From positions 1,921,501-1,985,500 of the forward strand of contig JAWNZC010000467.1 of assembly GCA_035771165.1 (NCBI GenBank): a stretch of DNA of 64,000 nt. Reading direction: 5' to 3'. Each line of letters opens with the position of its first letter. The first letter of the stretch is position 1. This DNA is from Paragorgia papillata (Eukaryota > Cnidaria > Anthozoa > Scleralcyonacea > Coralliidae). The translations under genes were made by a program, and so were the position numbers. Below are positions 19,267 to 29,235 of this stretch, one piece after another. The notes beneath the pieces were generated by a model. The model did no database searches, was not told the DNA's origin, and saw nothing but the letters and a program-made list of their open reading frames with translations.

Positions 19267-22173
19267 ATGGAAAACGATAACACGAGACAAGACTACGAGT
19301 GGGAAACAGATTTTGAACCTTCGTTCCGGCTGAACTTTGGTGAGGAAGAATATGTAAGCTTAGTTGACAACGAAAATAACGAAACCGCTCGGCAGGCGAA
19401 ACGCTTCGCTACTTTGGCCAACGAAGAGATGGATAAAATTTTAGAAGAAAAGCACTCGGTCAAAACAAAACGAACAACAAATTGGTCCGTGGCAACATTT
19501 AAAGGTAGGTAGAGCCCATTGAATATATTTAGGATATTATAAGGAAAATATACACAGACTGTTCAAAAAACAACAAAAAAATGACGGGGAAGAACTCGGA
19601 AGCACTTATTTCCCTGGCATTTAATTTATTTAAAGCTTTACTGTAATATATAGACCAAATATATGAAAACACTGCATGTAGAAAGAATATTAACAATGTA
19701 ATAAATACCTATACATTCTCTCAAACTGTCTGTTATCTTTTCTTTCTTAAAAAACCTCAGCTTGGGCCAAAGAAAAACACATCACTACTCCCATGGAGAA
19801 CATGACAGTTGGGCACAACTCGACGCCAATCTGAAGCGGTTCTACGCAGAGGCGCGGACAAAAACTGGGGAAACTTACCGCAAGTCCACTCTTCTTGGTT
19901 TTTAACACTCTGTCGAAAGGTTTTTAAATGCCCCTCCGTTTAACAGAGGCCTGAAAATATCATTAGATCCCCGTTTCCAGCGTTCAAATGACATACTGAG
20001 TGCCCAAATTTCAGCCTTGAAACGAAGCGGCAGACAAAATGTTCCACACAAACCACCAATTGAAAGCGAAGATTTGTCAAAGTTAAAATCCAGTGATGCT
20101 TTCTCGCTATCCACTCCGTTTTCTCTCCTTCAGAATGTCTGGTTTCACATAGTGCTGTATTTCTGTCGACGTGGTAGGGAAGGCCAACGAGAGTTAACCT
20201 CCTCGAGCTTCAAGTTTGATAAAGATGCATCAGGTCGTAACTTTGCAACGATGGCCCATGATGAAGTCACCAACAACCATCAAGGCGGAATAAACGAGGC
20301 TCCAAGCTTAGCACGGAGAAGTATGCAAGAATGTACGAGACCGAGTACATGAATAATGGATATCGAGCTCTTAATTTCTACGTGTCGAAGCTCAACCCTT
20401 ATAATAATAATAATAATAACATCTTTATTTAAACTGATAAAAAAACCGATCAGCTAATAAATATTAGCTGGTATAAACCGGTGACCAGTATCAATAAATT
20501 TCAAAGTATATCTAAATTATTTAGTAATATATCTGATCTATATTTAGTAAATATACATGGTTAAAATGTTTAATAAAAAGGAAATGTTATATGCTACAGC
20601 GATGTTCGTGAGCATCTGTTTCTAAAAGATACTTAAAAACGTTGGTTTTAAAAGAAGACAATGTGTTCAAGTCCCGCAAGGCTTTTGGTAAAGCGTTCCA
20701 CTCTTTTGCTGCTGAACACTGAAATGACGACTGACCCATTTTCGATTTTGTTGGAATTACGTGCAACAACGTGGTGTCTCTCAGGGATCTTTTGTGCATT
20801 TCTGATCTCTTAACTAGATAGCCAGATAACTGTTGAGGGCAGCCAATGTTGTTTATTATCTTAAATACAAATTGTAAGCGAAGAAAACGCCTTCTGCTGT
20901 TAAGTGACAATAAAACAAGTTTAGTGCGCATTTCTTGTGTGCACGTTTTACGATTTGCAGATAAAATAATGCGCATTGCCTGGTTCTGAAGACGTTCCAG
21001 CCGTTGCGAATTTTGTTTACCGCAATCTGCCCAAACTATACAGCCGTAATCCAGTACGGGTAAAATGGTTTGCTTGTAAATCCGTAATAGCGTCTTACAG
21101 CTAAGGAAAGATGAAGTTCGGTTTAGTAATTTAAGCTTAGGGTACATTCGCACTGATACATTTGATACATGTTTATTCCAGGTCAAACAGCTGTCGATGT
21201 TGACACCTAGGTACCTAAAATGATCTGACTGCTTCAGTACCTTCCCGCCTAATTCAATATTCAAATCACGCGTGTTAGCCACTGAATGTCTAGACCCTAT
21301 TAGCATCACCTCCGACTTCTTATGGTTACTTATCAGGCCGTTCTGATCAAGCCAAGCATCTATGTGGCTAAGGTCTTCATTGACGCATTGTTCGGCTATG
21401 TTAACGTCTTTCGAGCTAGCGTGAATTTCAGTGTCATCGACGTACAGTACCCCTTCACTCTTTTGACACGCATTAAGAATTCCATTAATATGAATATTAA
21501 ATAATGTTGGTCCGAGGACAGACCCTTGAGGCACTCCGTGGGTAATATTAAGCTGATGGGATTCTGCTCCACCACATACGACGTACTGATATCTGCTTGA
21601 GAGATAACTTTTGAACCATTCAAACTCGTTACCCTTTACACCATGCTGTGTGAGCTTTTGAAGTAGGATGTCATGATCTTCACTTGTACGGCGTTCTTTC
21701 AATACCCGGAAAAAAATGTTTGTCCTGACGACGTTGTCTGGTACGACGGCAAGCCACTTGGGGTAAACAAGCTCGATACAATGATGAAAAACATCAGTAA
21801 AGAAGCAGGTCTCTCCCGCATGTACACCAACCACAGTGTAAGGGCGACAGCGATCACTCTCTGGTCAAATGCTGGAGTCCCCAACAGGCATATTATGGCG
21901 ATTTCGGGTCATCGAAACGAACAAAGTCTGGCACACTACAACACTATGCCCTCCACCGCTCAGCTCCATCACTGCAGCAATGTCTTGTCTGTTGGTTTGA
22001 ATCGTCAAAACCAGTGTCTACCTGCTATAAATATCAGAGCCAAGATGCAGCACACAAGCGTGGTTCGTCAAGAAACAAACAAGACCGCATTTCAACAGTT
22101 TCCATCAACGATATTTTCCAACTGCCAGATCGAGAACGTACATGTCTTGTTTGATAACAATAAAAGTCTCTAG
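19267..22173 (+). pseudogene. Crypton-type tyrosine recombinase-like gene (DUF3504), broken and split by a LINE
   Basis: Exon 1 (19267-19504, donor GTAGGT) encodes MENDNTRQDYEWETDF to NWSVATFK. Exon 2 starts after CAG at 19760. It continues through FLNAPPFNRGLKISLDPRF and VLYFCRRGREGQRELTSSSF to NNGYRALNFYVSKLNP (ending about 20398). A 1.29-kb LINE interrupts it, and coding resumes at 21686 with TAFFQYPEKN. The terminal part carries the recombinase motifs: NHSVRATA (H-x-x-R), SGHRNEQSLAHYN (GH and the tyrosine). In the family this is the phage-integrase-like fold of Cryptons and their domesticated relatives (QRICH1, ZMYM, KCTD1 types). Defects: a frameshift near 19815, a stop near 19902 (GGTTTTTAA), a frameshift near 20302, and the LINE. 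A polyadenylation signal-like AATAAA lies at about 22157. Confidence 0.88.
20399..21685 (-). mobile_element. LINE (Jockey/CR1-like), 5'-truncated, inserted in the Crypton gene
   Basis: Read right to left it encodes DHDILLQKL, GVPQGSVLGPTLFNIHING, the catalytic YVDDTEI, GLISNHKKSEVMLIG, then YKQTILPVLDYGCIVW, RLERLQNQAMRI and a WNALPKALRDLNTLSSFK tail, ending in LETDAHEHRCSI. The frame is open for about 400 codons without stops, so the copy is younger than its neighbours. It starts inside the palm domain, so the endonuclease and fingers are lost. The 3' end is AAATAAAGATG followed by a TTATTA repeat (20400-20420). LINE reverse transcriptases copy RNA into nicked target DNA. Confidence 0.93.
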
Positions 22174-22369
22174 ACTTCTTTTACGAAACTGATCATCTTT
22201 ATTGACTTTACATTGACTTACATTGCCGGTTAAACTTATTTTCCACCGAAGAATTACTGTAAATTACACACTAGTCACGCTGAACTTGCTTTCTGCATAA
22301 TAAATAATCGAAGCTTGCATGCATGGCATCTCCTGATGACCAATCAGGAATATTCCTAGTTTTTTGCGT

Positions 22370-22600
22370 ACGTAATGAGAAACTCATTTTTCTCAAAAAT
22401 CTATAGTTGGTCTCGGCTACGCCTCGACCAACTCTTACGATTTTTTCGTGCTCTCCCAACTTCCCGCGTGCATCCATTTAACAATTAGACAACGAGACCG
22501 AGTTTTCTGTGAGCTGATAGTCAACGAGGCGAAGCCGAGTTGACTAGCTGCTCATAGAAAACGAGGACGAGTTGTCTAATTGTTTTAGTATCAACCATAA
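22370..22600. mobile_element. Foldback element
   Basis: CAATTAGACAACGAGACCGAG (about 22480) is inverted at about 22560-22580 (GACGAGTTGTCTAATTG). TTGACTATCAGCTC/GAGCTGCTAGTCAA-like arms lie inside, and a GAGGCGAAGCCGAG core is itself palindromic. Related CGAGACCAACT words lie at 22405-22445. A non-coding foldback MITE. Confidence 0.7.
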
Positions 22601-23691
22601 ACAACTTTCCTTTAACGTAAAGAAGTCTTATCAAACATTGTTCTAAATGTTCAGATAGTTTTACCTTTTTGTTTGCAGAAGTCTCCTGTCTCCCCATACA
22701 TAATGAAGCGCAGTTCGATGGCATATGGTAAACAATCGCTCACAAAACACAAGATCGAAACTACTTTGCTTCAAATTTGGTGTAGATATACTCCATAGGC
22801 ATAAGCGAATTCATTTTCTTATTCGAAAATGTCAAACTGAATATATTTCCATTACTTTCGACCCAATGTTTTCTTCACTCGTACAAACATTTTAGCAGAC
22901 GGCATGTTTGATTTTTTAGCCTAGTTTCCAGGTTTTGCTTGCGGCATGAATATGCCGTGGCTTCTGATTTGTCAGAATAGGAGTATTCCAGCTATACGAA
23001 GGTTTATCATTGGATAACACTACCATGGTCTATCACCAATAGACCATGGTAGCTCAGCCAATCAGAAAGCCGGATTTGTAATAGACCACGAGTTGGTTGA
23101 TACTAAAACTCGAAGGAGCGCTCCAAACTATGAACCATTTCTTAAATATATTTCTTATTTTACAAAAATTAATGGTGAGAACATTCTGAACATTTTAAAA
23201 AGTTACAGGCAACACTAAAATTTGAATTATATACCAAATGAAAGCTTTTCTAACAAATTTCTAACAACATTCGTACCTGATGTATTTCAACAATGCGTAG
23301 TTCCGAAATTTTTAGCAATCTTTTTCTATAAAGAAATGTGTCGGCAAAATCGAGAAATGTAAAACCCGGCTTTGCGAGTGCAGGACTTTTTTTGCCCGGA
23401 CTTTTACTCGTAGTATCCGCTCACTGAAGTTTTAATAACCTCATGGTCAAAGAATTATATCTCCAAAGAATCGTTTTCTAAAGTAAATTACTTGTTTACT
23501 TAACTAAATATTATTTATATAGATAGATAACAATATAAAGTTAATTAAAAGGTCACGCGAAGGGCAAGAGTAATTGAATACAGGAGCCCGAGGGTCGCAA
23601 GGACGAGAGGGGTAATTTCCCGGGCGCACTTACTTTCAAAATGGCGCCGGGATCGCGAGGCCGACATTTCGCGAGGACGCTGACATTAAAG
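22601..23691. other. Non-coding stretch with a short perfect palindrome
   Basis: CTACCATGGTCTAT and ATAGACCATGGTAG face each other at about 23021-23054 with a few bases between, inside a region of further inverted words (ACGAGTTGGTTGATACTAAAA). A GC-rich patch lies at 23550-23690. No gene recognised. Confidence 0.55.
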
Positions 23692-23900
23692 TAGCCTGGT
23701 ACCCTGGCCCAATTTCAAAAGAAATAAGGGCCAGGTAACCTCTAATCTCATTCTCGCGTCATCAGGGCTAAATCCACTTACGACGATTGCAGTTTTACTC
23801 ATAGCCACTAAAAACGCGCGAAATTTTAACCAATAGGAAAGCAGAAGTCTTTAGTGGTTACCTGGCCCATATTCTTTGATTGGGCCAGGGTACCAGGCAA
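23692..23900. mobile_element. MITE with 9-bp target-site duplication
   Basis: The ends are GCCTGGTACCCTGGCCCAAT and its perfect inverse ATTGGGCCAGGGTACCAGGC. Directly outside, ACATTAAAG is present on both sides (23683-23691 and 23901-23909). A duplication of 8 or 9 bp suggests a hAT- or Mutator-type transposase acting in trans; which of the two cannot be decided here. Confidence 0.9.
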
Positions 23901-23944
23901 ACATTAAAGGTGCCGACAGTGAGTTGGACTTCTGGTTGATCTTT

Positions 23945-23997
23945 ATTCCGTGCCCGGACTCCGGGCCTTCGGCCCTCCGCCCGGGCTCGGGGATTAT
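23945..23997. repeat. GC-rich hairpin element
   Basis: CCGGGCCTTCGGCCCTCCGC followed by CCGGGCTCGGGGAT forms a strong hairpin. The same words occur at 60268-60306. Confidence 0.7.
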
Positions 23998-24099
23998 GAT
24001 TCAGTTTCAAAGTCTATCTTTATAAATTGTACTACAAATTTTAAGGCTAAACAAACCTGGGAAAACAAGAAAATTAATTATTTACAGTTGCCGGTACGC

Positions 24100-24430
24100 A
24101 CTAGATACGGACATACTAGATACGGACATGTTTCCTATGTAACATTAAGTTACCCCTACCCATATATATATATGTAACATTAGGTTACCACCCCTACCCA
24201 TATATATATATATATATATATATATAACATTAGGTTACCACCCCTACCCATATTATGTAACATTAGGTTACCACCTTTACCCATATTATGTAACATTAGG
24301 TTACGACCCTACCCATATATGTAACATTAGGTTACCACCCCTAACTATATTATGTAACATTAGCTAACCACTCCTACCCATATTATGTAACATTAGGTTA
24401 CCACCCCTACCCATATTATGTAACATTGGG
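24100..24430. repeat. ~32-bp minisatellite with TA runs
   Basis: About nine units of TAACATTAGGTTACCACCCC plus TACCCATATTATG. The second and third units carry expanded TA dinucleotides (24164-24175 and 24201-24226). The repeat ends at the GTAACATTGGG at 24420. Confidence 0.92.
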
Positions 24431-25544
24431 ATCGTTGCAGCCTGGTTTCCAGGCCTCTCTTTTTAACGTCGAGCGGCAGACCGAATTGTGAGAGGCCCAA
24501 TCTCGTTCCCAGAGCCAAATATGCCCGGCCGCGCGGGCATTGAATGGCTCTGGGACAAGCCGTTTGAAACCACTGATCTCAAATATATACTCATTATACT
24601 GGATAGAGCATCCGGTGTTCGCAGTGAAGTCGGAATAGATTAGCGGCGACCATTTCCGGTGGGACCCACTTGGGTCCCATACAATATGGCGTAAATAGGA
24701 GTGGAAGCAGTTGAACGGCGTTTTTCGCCAAATTCTGGGATGTTACGAAGAGTTACCACCGAATTGAGGTTTGTAATCTTATTTTAAGTAATAGTTTAGT
24801 GTTTTGAACTATTTTTTTGTTTAGAAAGTGGTTTTCTTTACAAAATACGCTTGCCTGTTTATTTGCTTCAGAGCTAGCAAGTAGCAATTAAGTCGGTAAA
24901 CAAATGTCTGGAAGTGACTGCCTGTGTATTTGTTTCTTTCTAGTAACGCGTATTATTTGATGATTTGCGATGATGTGTTTGTTTAACTTTTGATTTATTT
25001 CATGCCGATTAAACCCCAAGAAGTCATAACTGTGTCTGTTTAAACTAATAAACTTACCCGCTGTTGATACTGTTCACATGAAATATTCGAACTTTATAGT
25101 TTTTGTCGAATTTGGGCTAATTAATGTTCAACCAGTTCAGATGGTTTTATTATGGTTACACTACAGTATGTATTTTGCCCAAGCCCTTGTCCCTTGATAG
25201 TATTTCGTTTTGTCTACAGTATATATATCTCAAACAAAATATGTACATACTGTATAACATTTTGAGTTAGTGGTAGTTTATTATGATTAGAGAGCATCTT
25301 ACTGGCCATTAAGAAGTTACACCCAAGTTTGATTCCTAATCGACCAATGCAGTTTTACTGTGCATTTAGCAAATTAAAATTTTATCTAGTTCGCTTAAAG
25401 CAAGAAAAGTCTTTCCAGTTACATGCATCCAGGATTACTGTAGATCTAAGGATGTTACTCTCTGCAATCTGGATTTAACTCCTACTTTTAAAATTTACTT
25501 TTAATTAATTTACTTTTAATTAATTACAGATTAAAATTTCACCT

Positions 25545-25910
25545 TGGATGTACATTAGAGGAGTGCTTCTAGTTTGACTCTACCAAACACCAGAGATTTC
25601 TTCTGGGTACTCCAGTTTCCACCTGTAGTAACACTGACAATGAGGGATGACTCTTGCTGGACCTCTAGGAAGAACAGTTTAGATATGACTGATAAGGTTA
25701 TCCAGTGTAAAGACTGTTTAACTGTTACAGTAGTTTAGTTCAGTTTCCTTTGGATGCATGGTGACTTGAGTGCTTCCAGTTTGACTCTACCAAATAGCAC
25801 AGGTTCCCTCCGGGTACTCCGGTTTCCTCCTGTTAGTAACATTGGTCCTTAGATAAAGTTATGGTATATCCAGTGTAAATACAGTTACCTGTAGTTTACT
25901 TTCCTTTTTT
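25545..25910 (+). repeat. Tandem pair of SINE-like ~180-bp repeats
   Basis: Two related units (about 25545-25735 and 25760-25908) share AGTTTGACTCTACCAAA, CTCCGGGTACTCCGGTTTCC (diverged in the first), TATCCAGTGTAAA and TGTAGTTTACTTTCC. The GGGTACTCCGGTTTCCTCC word is a common core of invertebrate SINEs. No Pol III box was identified. Confidence 0.6.
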
Positions 25911-25941
25911 GTTTAGATTAGTTTTGTTTTGATTCTTACTG

Positions 25942-26166
25942 ATGCTGGAAGAGGACAAGCTTATTCAATTTTTTTCTTATTTATGTACCAGAAAGGTTAG
26001 CTGTGGTTTCCTTTCCAAGATGGTAAAAACGAATTTTGCTGTAGCTTTTTGCAATGGACTTGATAAGAGCAAAAACATGATTTTCATCAACAAGAGAATC
26101 TACCATATGGTTGTCAAGCTCTGTGAAGATTGTGCCAGTGCTCCAGCCACCACTGGCGCTAGATAG
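25942..26166 (+). CDS. Small unrecognised ORF inside the 3.3-kb unit
   Basis: A 74-codon frame starts MLEEDKLIQFF, contains a second possible start at codon 27 (MVKTNFAVAFCNGLDKSK), and ends ASAPATTGAR. It holds five cysteines but no recognised domain. AATAAA follows at about 26246, giving a plausible polyadenylation signal. It is the only coding-like frame between the two inverted arms. It could equally be chance. Confidence 0.3.
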   Translation: MLEEDKLIQFFSYLCTRKVSCGFLSKMVKTNFAVAFCNGLDKSKNMIFINKRIYHMVVKLCEDCASAPATTGAR

Positions 26167-26905
26167 TATTTAAATTTTTTTTGACATTTTAGTCCTTTGC
26201 GGCATTGCCTTTGTACTGTATTAGAGAAAACTTAAATTAATTTTCAATAAAATTGTTTGTACTATCCAGAGCAGCTTACACTAGCTTCAATTGTTGATCA
26301 AATAAATATTAAACTAAAATCTTATAAACATCTATATGCATTGTTATGATCACTCATCTCAAAAAAAATAATTAATGACTGATCTTGTCTTCTGGCAAGA
26401 TCAGCTAGTGATAATTTCTGCATAAAAAAGTTGTGTGGATCTAATAAGGAAAAGACATATAGATGGGTATGAAACCTAAAAAGTTGTATGATGCAAGATA
26501 TTGAGGTATGATAAATGTTGTAAAGATTGAAACTTTTTCAAAAATAGTTGAAATGAAAACACTTCTGTAGTAAATAATAGTTCGGAATCATCCTTCTCTT
26601 TGTTTATTTTAGGAAAAAGCTCATGACTTATTATCTGTTTCAAATATAAGTCTACACAAAGTACAGTAGTGTCAGTACACTGAAGTATATAAAATATAAA
26701 AGAATATAGTAGATTATAACCAATAAATAATTATTTCTGTGTGTAAATCAGAGCTGGCCAAACCATGCCCCTTTATTATAATTTTACTTCTATCTCAGAT
26801 GATTCTACTCTTTCAAATACCAGACAATTTGACTTTGTCAAATAGAAAACCCTTGGCAATGGCAAGTCTCTCCAGCAAGCCTAGGCAGCCACGAGTTCAT
26901 CACAG

Positions 26906-26955
<50 letters not shown>

Positions 26956-27597
26956 GGGTAAAATAAAGCAAGAACACACAGGTAACATGTAAAAAATTAG
27001 CCAATAGGCAAAAATATATTTTTTTATACAAGAGGACAAATGGACAAATTAATGTATTACAAATATTGAAAATGCACACCATAAATGCTAGGTGAACAGG
27101 AATTATCTTCGTCAATATTATAGTAACAGGACTTCATCCGACTTCATCAATAATAGTAAAACAGTGAGTTAAATGCTTTAAATTTGCCTGTTTAATAAAT
27201 AAAGTATAACTACAAACTTCCAATAAACATCTTCAGTTGTATAAAACCCTCAGATCGTCTGATCCAATATACGTTGAAAAAGACGGATATAGAAACGGTA
27301 ATATTGTTATTTTGTCATAAAGTCACTGTCAAACTGCTAAAGTGAATACAAGATGTTATTTGTTCCTTACTTTAGTCCTTTAATAATTCTTCAAACTGTA
27401 GCCTGGTGGCCGGTGCTGATTTTCGTTCAGTAAAATCGTGAAATTTCGGCTGATTTTCCATGATCCCAGCTACTTTTAAGTTGTCCCATAGCGACAGGTA
27501 CATTTTCTTGTTAAGGATGTGAAATTTAGCTGGTTTTCGTTAAAAATCCGATCATTTAAAGCGAAAACTATGATTCAGCAATAGTGATATAACTACG
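26167..27597. other. Non-coding interior with (TA)n run
   Basis: An uninterrupted (TA)n run lies at about 26909-26951. The rest is AT-rich with no gene recognised. Confidence 0.6.
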
Positions 27598-28550
27598 AAG
27601 TGGGTCCCACCGGATATGGCTGCCGCGAGATTTTTAGTCTCACTTCCGACTTCAATTTTTGCAAGGCGCGAACCAATAGATGCTCTATCCAGTATAATGA
27701 GTATATATTTGAGATCAGTGTTTGAAACCCCCAATCTCGTACCCAGACCCATACGCGCGCGGCAAACGAATGGCTCTGGGACAATCCATTTGAAAATCGA
27801 CCCTGAATGGCTTAACAAGTTGACGCCTACTGCGCTGCGCAGAGAATTTCACACCCATTCTCCCATCGCGGTCTTCATGTAATATGGCTTGTTTTCGAGA
27901 AGGAGTGAAGCGAAATAACGTGTTTATTGGGACTTAATCTGAGAAATTGAGAGTTATTCCTTTGCAAAAGTCATTTCAAGGAGACAAGAAATACTTACTT
28001 GCCTTTGTGGTATTTTTGGAACTCTGGTTCGAGTTTAAAGTGTGACAGATAACAGATTCATCGTGGCCCATGCATCGTGGCCGTTCTTCATGACGAGTTC
28101 ACTTTTCAGATTTCATAGTTTTCCGTACTTGTATATAAAATAATTAAATATTTATGGTATATCGTCATATGGACACTGGATATGACTTCAAGAAGTATCA
28201 TTGGAACGTATAAACGATGGCTATTTGAATAATAAATAATTGTCTACATCTTTCAATACCTCAAATATTCATAATTAGCTGAGTGACTGATCAAGTTTAT
28301 ATCAACATGTATGTATCTCCAAAAAAATATATTGTCTTATGGCTGTTGACACTGTGTTTATTACTTTTTATATATGTTATATGTGACATAATATTCTTAT
28401 AGCTGTACAATGTACTACAAGGCAATTGTTTTTTTTAAATTTGTATCTACAAGTAATATAATTGGTATATGGGGTAAACATTAGTTGCTGATTTATACAT
28501 TTTACACCAGTTTTAAACTGGTACTATACCTATATGACCATATGGGAAGC

Positions 28551-28800
28551 ATGGGTGGTGAAGAGACAGAAGAGTTGCGTGATCACTGTGATCCAAAGTT
28601 AAGCTTGATTGGATGACATTAGTACTTGGATGGGTGACCAACTTTGGACACCTTGTCACAGGCTTGAGCTTGGAACTTGTGTGAGTAGAGTTATTGTAGT
28701 TGATCTCTCCTGTGCTACAAGGGTTTTTCCAGGTTCTCTGGTCCCCCCCCCCCCCCCCCCCCCCCCCCAATAAAATCAATTCAATCTTAGGAGAACAACC
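28551..28800 (+). mobile_element. SINE with 5S-rRNA-derived head, copy 3
   Basis: The head has GATCACTGTGATCCAAAGTT and TTAGTACTTGGATGGGTGAC, closer to a true 5S sequence than the other copies. The body has GTGTGAGTAGAGTT and TTGATCTCTCCTGTGCTACA. A 26-C run (28743-28768) replaces the TTTTCCTCC part, and the tail is altered. A different subfamily from 12.6 and 48.0 kb. Confidence 0.85.
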
Positions 28801-28974
28801 TTGAGTCCTATTGTTGTTTCTCCAGTATCAGTTAGGTACAAATTTTAATAAATAAAATATATGATAAAATAATAAATGGTGAACTTATTTTTTCTATTTA
28901 ATTATATTTTAAATACAAGGAGATACCCACTCTATGTAGTGACCCCATATAGTTTACTTTTTAATATCTTAAGC

Positions 28975-29235
28975 GTTAAACCCCCCTTGCCCCTCCTAGC
29001 ACTGAAAGGCAAGAGTGGAAGCTGCCCCTCCAGTGGTGTTGGAAGCAATTTGATCTTGGAGGGGCACAGCTTCAAAAGGGCACTTTGTTCAGGGGGTTAG
29101 GACTTCAAAAGGACACTTGAGGCACATGTTTTAACATAAAAAGGGCACTTTCCTGTTGCAAAAAGGGCACTTCATGACAAAGTTGGGGGGGGGGGCACAT
29201 GCCCCATTTTCCCTCCAGTTCCTACACCCCTGTGC
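28975..29235 (-). mobile_element. C/G-ended non-autonomous element
   Basis: CCCCCCTTGCCCCTCC at one end and GGGGCACATGCCCC plus CAGTTCCTACACCCCTG at the other, with repeated AAAAAGGGCACTT words between. In reverse it resembles the insert in the LINE at 41559-42081 (GGCGCCGGAACC, AGTGCCCTTTTT). The family is not assigned. Confidence 0.55.

Larger units (their letters stand above)
24500..27785. mobile_element. 3.3-kb unit bounded by ~180-bp inverted repeats
   Basis: The left arm (24500-24672) and right arm (27598-27785) are inverted relative to each other. They share GATCTCAAATATATACTC, ATTATACTGGATAGAGCATC, AAGTCGGAA and GGTGGGACCCAC. At the outer ends both have a smaller palindrome built on CCCAGAGCC / GGCTCTGGGA. 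Long terminal inverted repeats around a unique interior fit a DNA transposon or a transduced host segment. No transposase was recognised inside, and no flanking duplication was found. Confidence 0.65.

Noticed and set aside
21690..21834. N-terminal extension of the LINE frame (MVGVHAGETCF...)
   Set aside because: This part is antisense of the Crypton-like coding sequence, outside the LINE. The true LINE reading begins near DHDILL.
27552..27882. Overlapping frames on both strands
   Set aside because: They fall in the right inverted arm of the 3.3-kb unit, are not shared with the left arm and have no motif.
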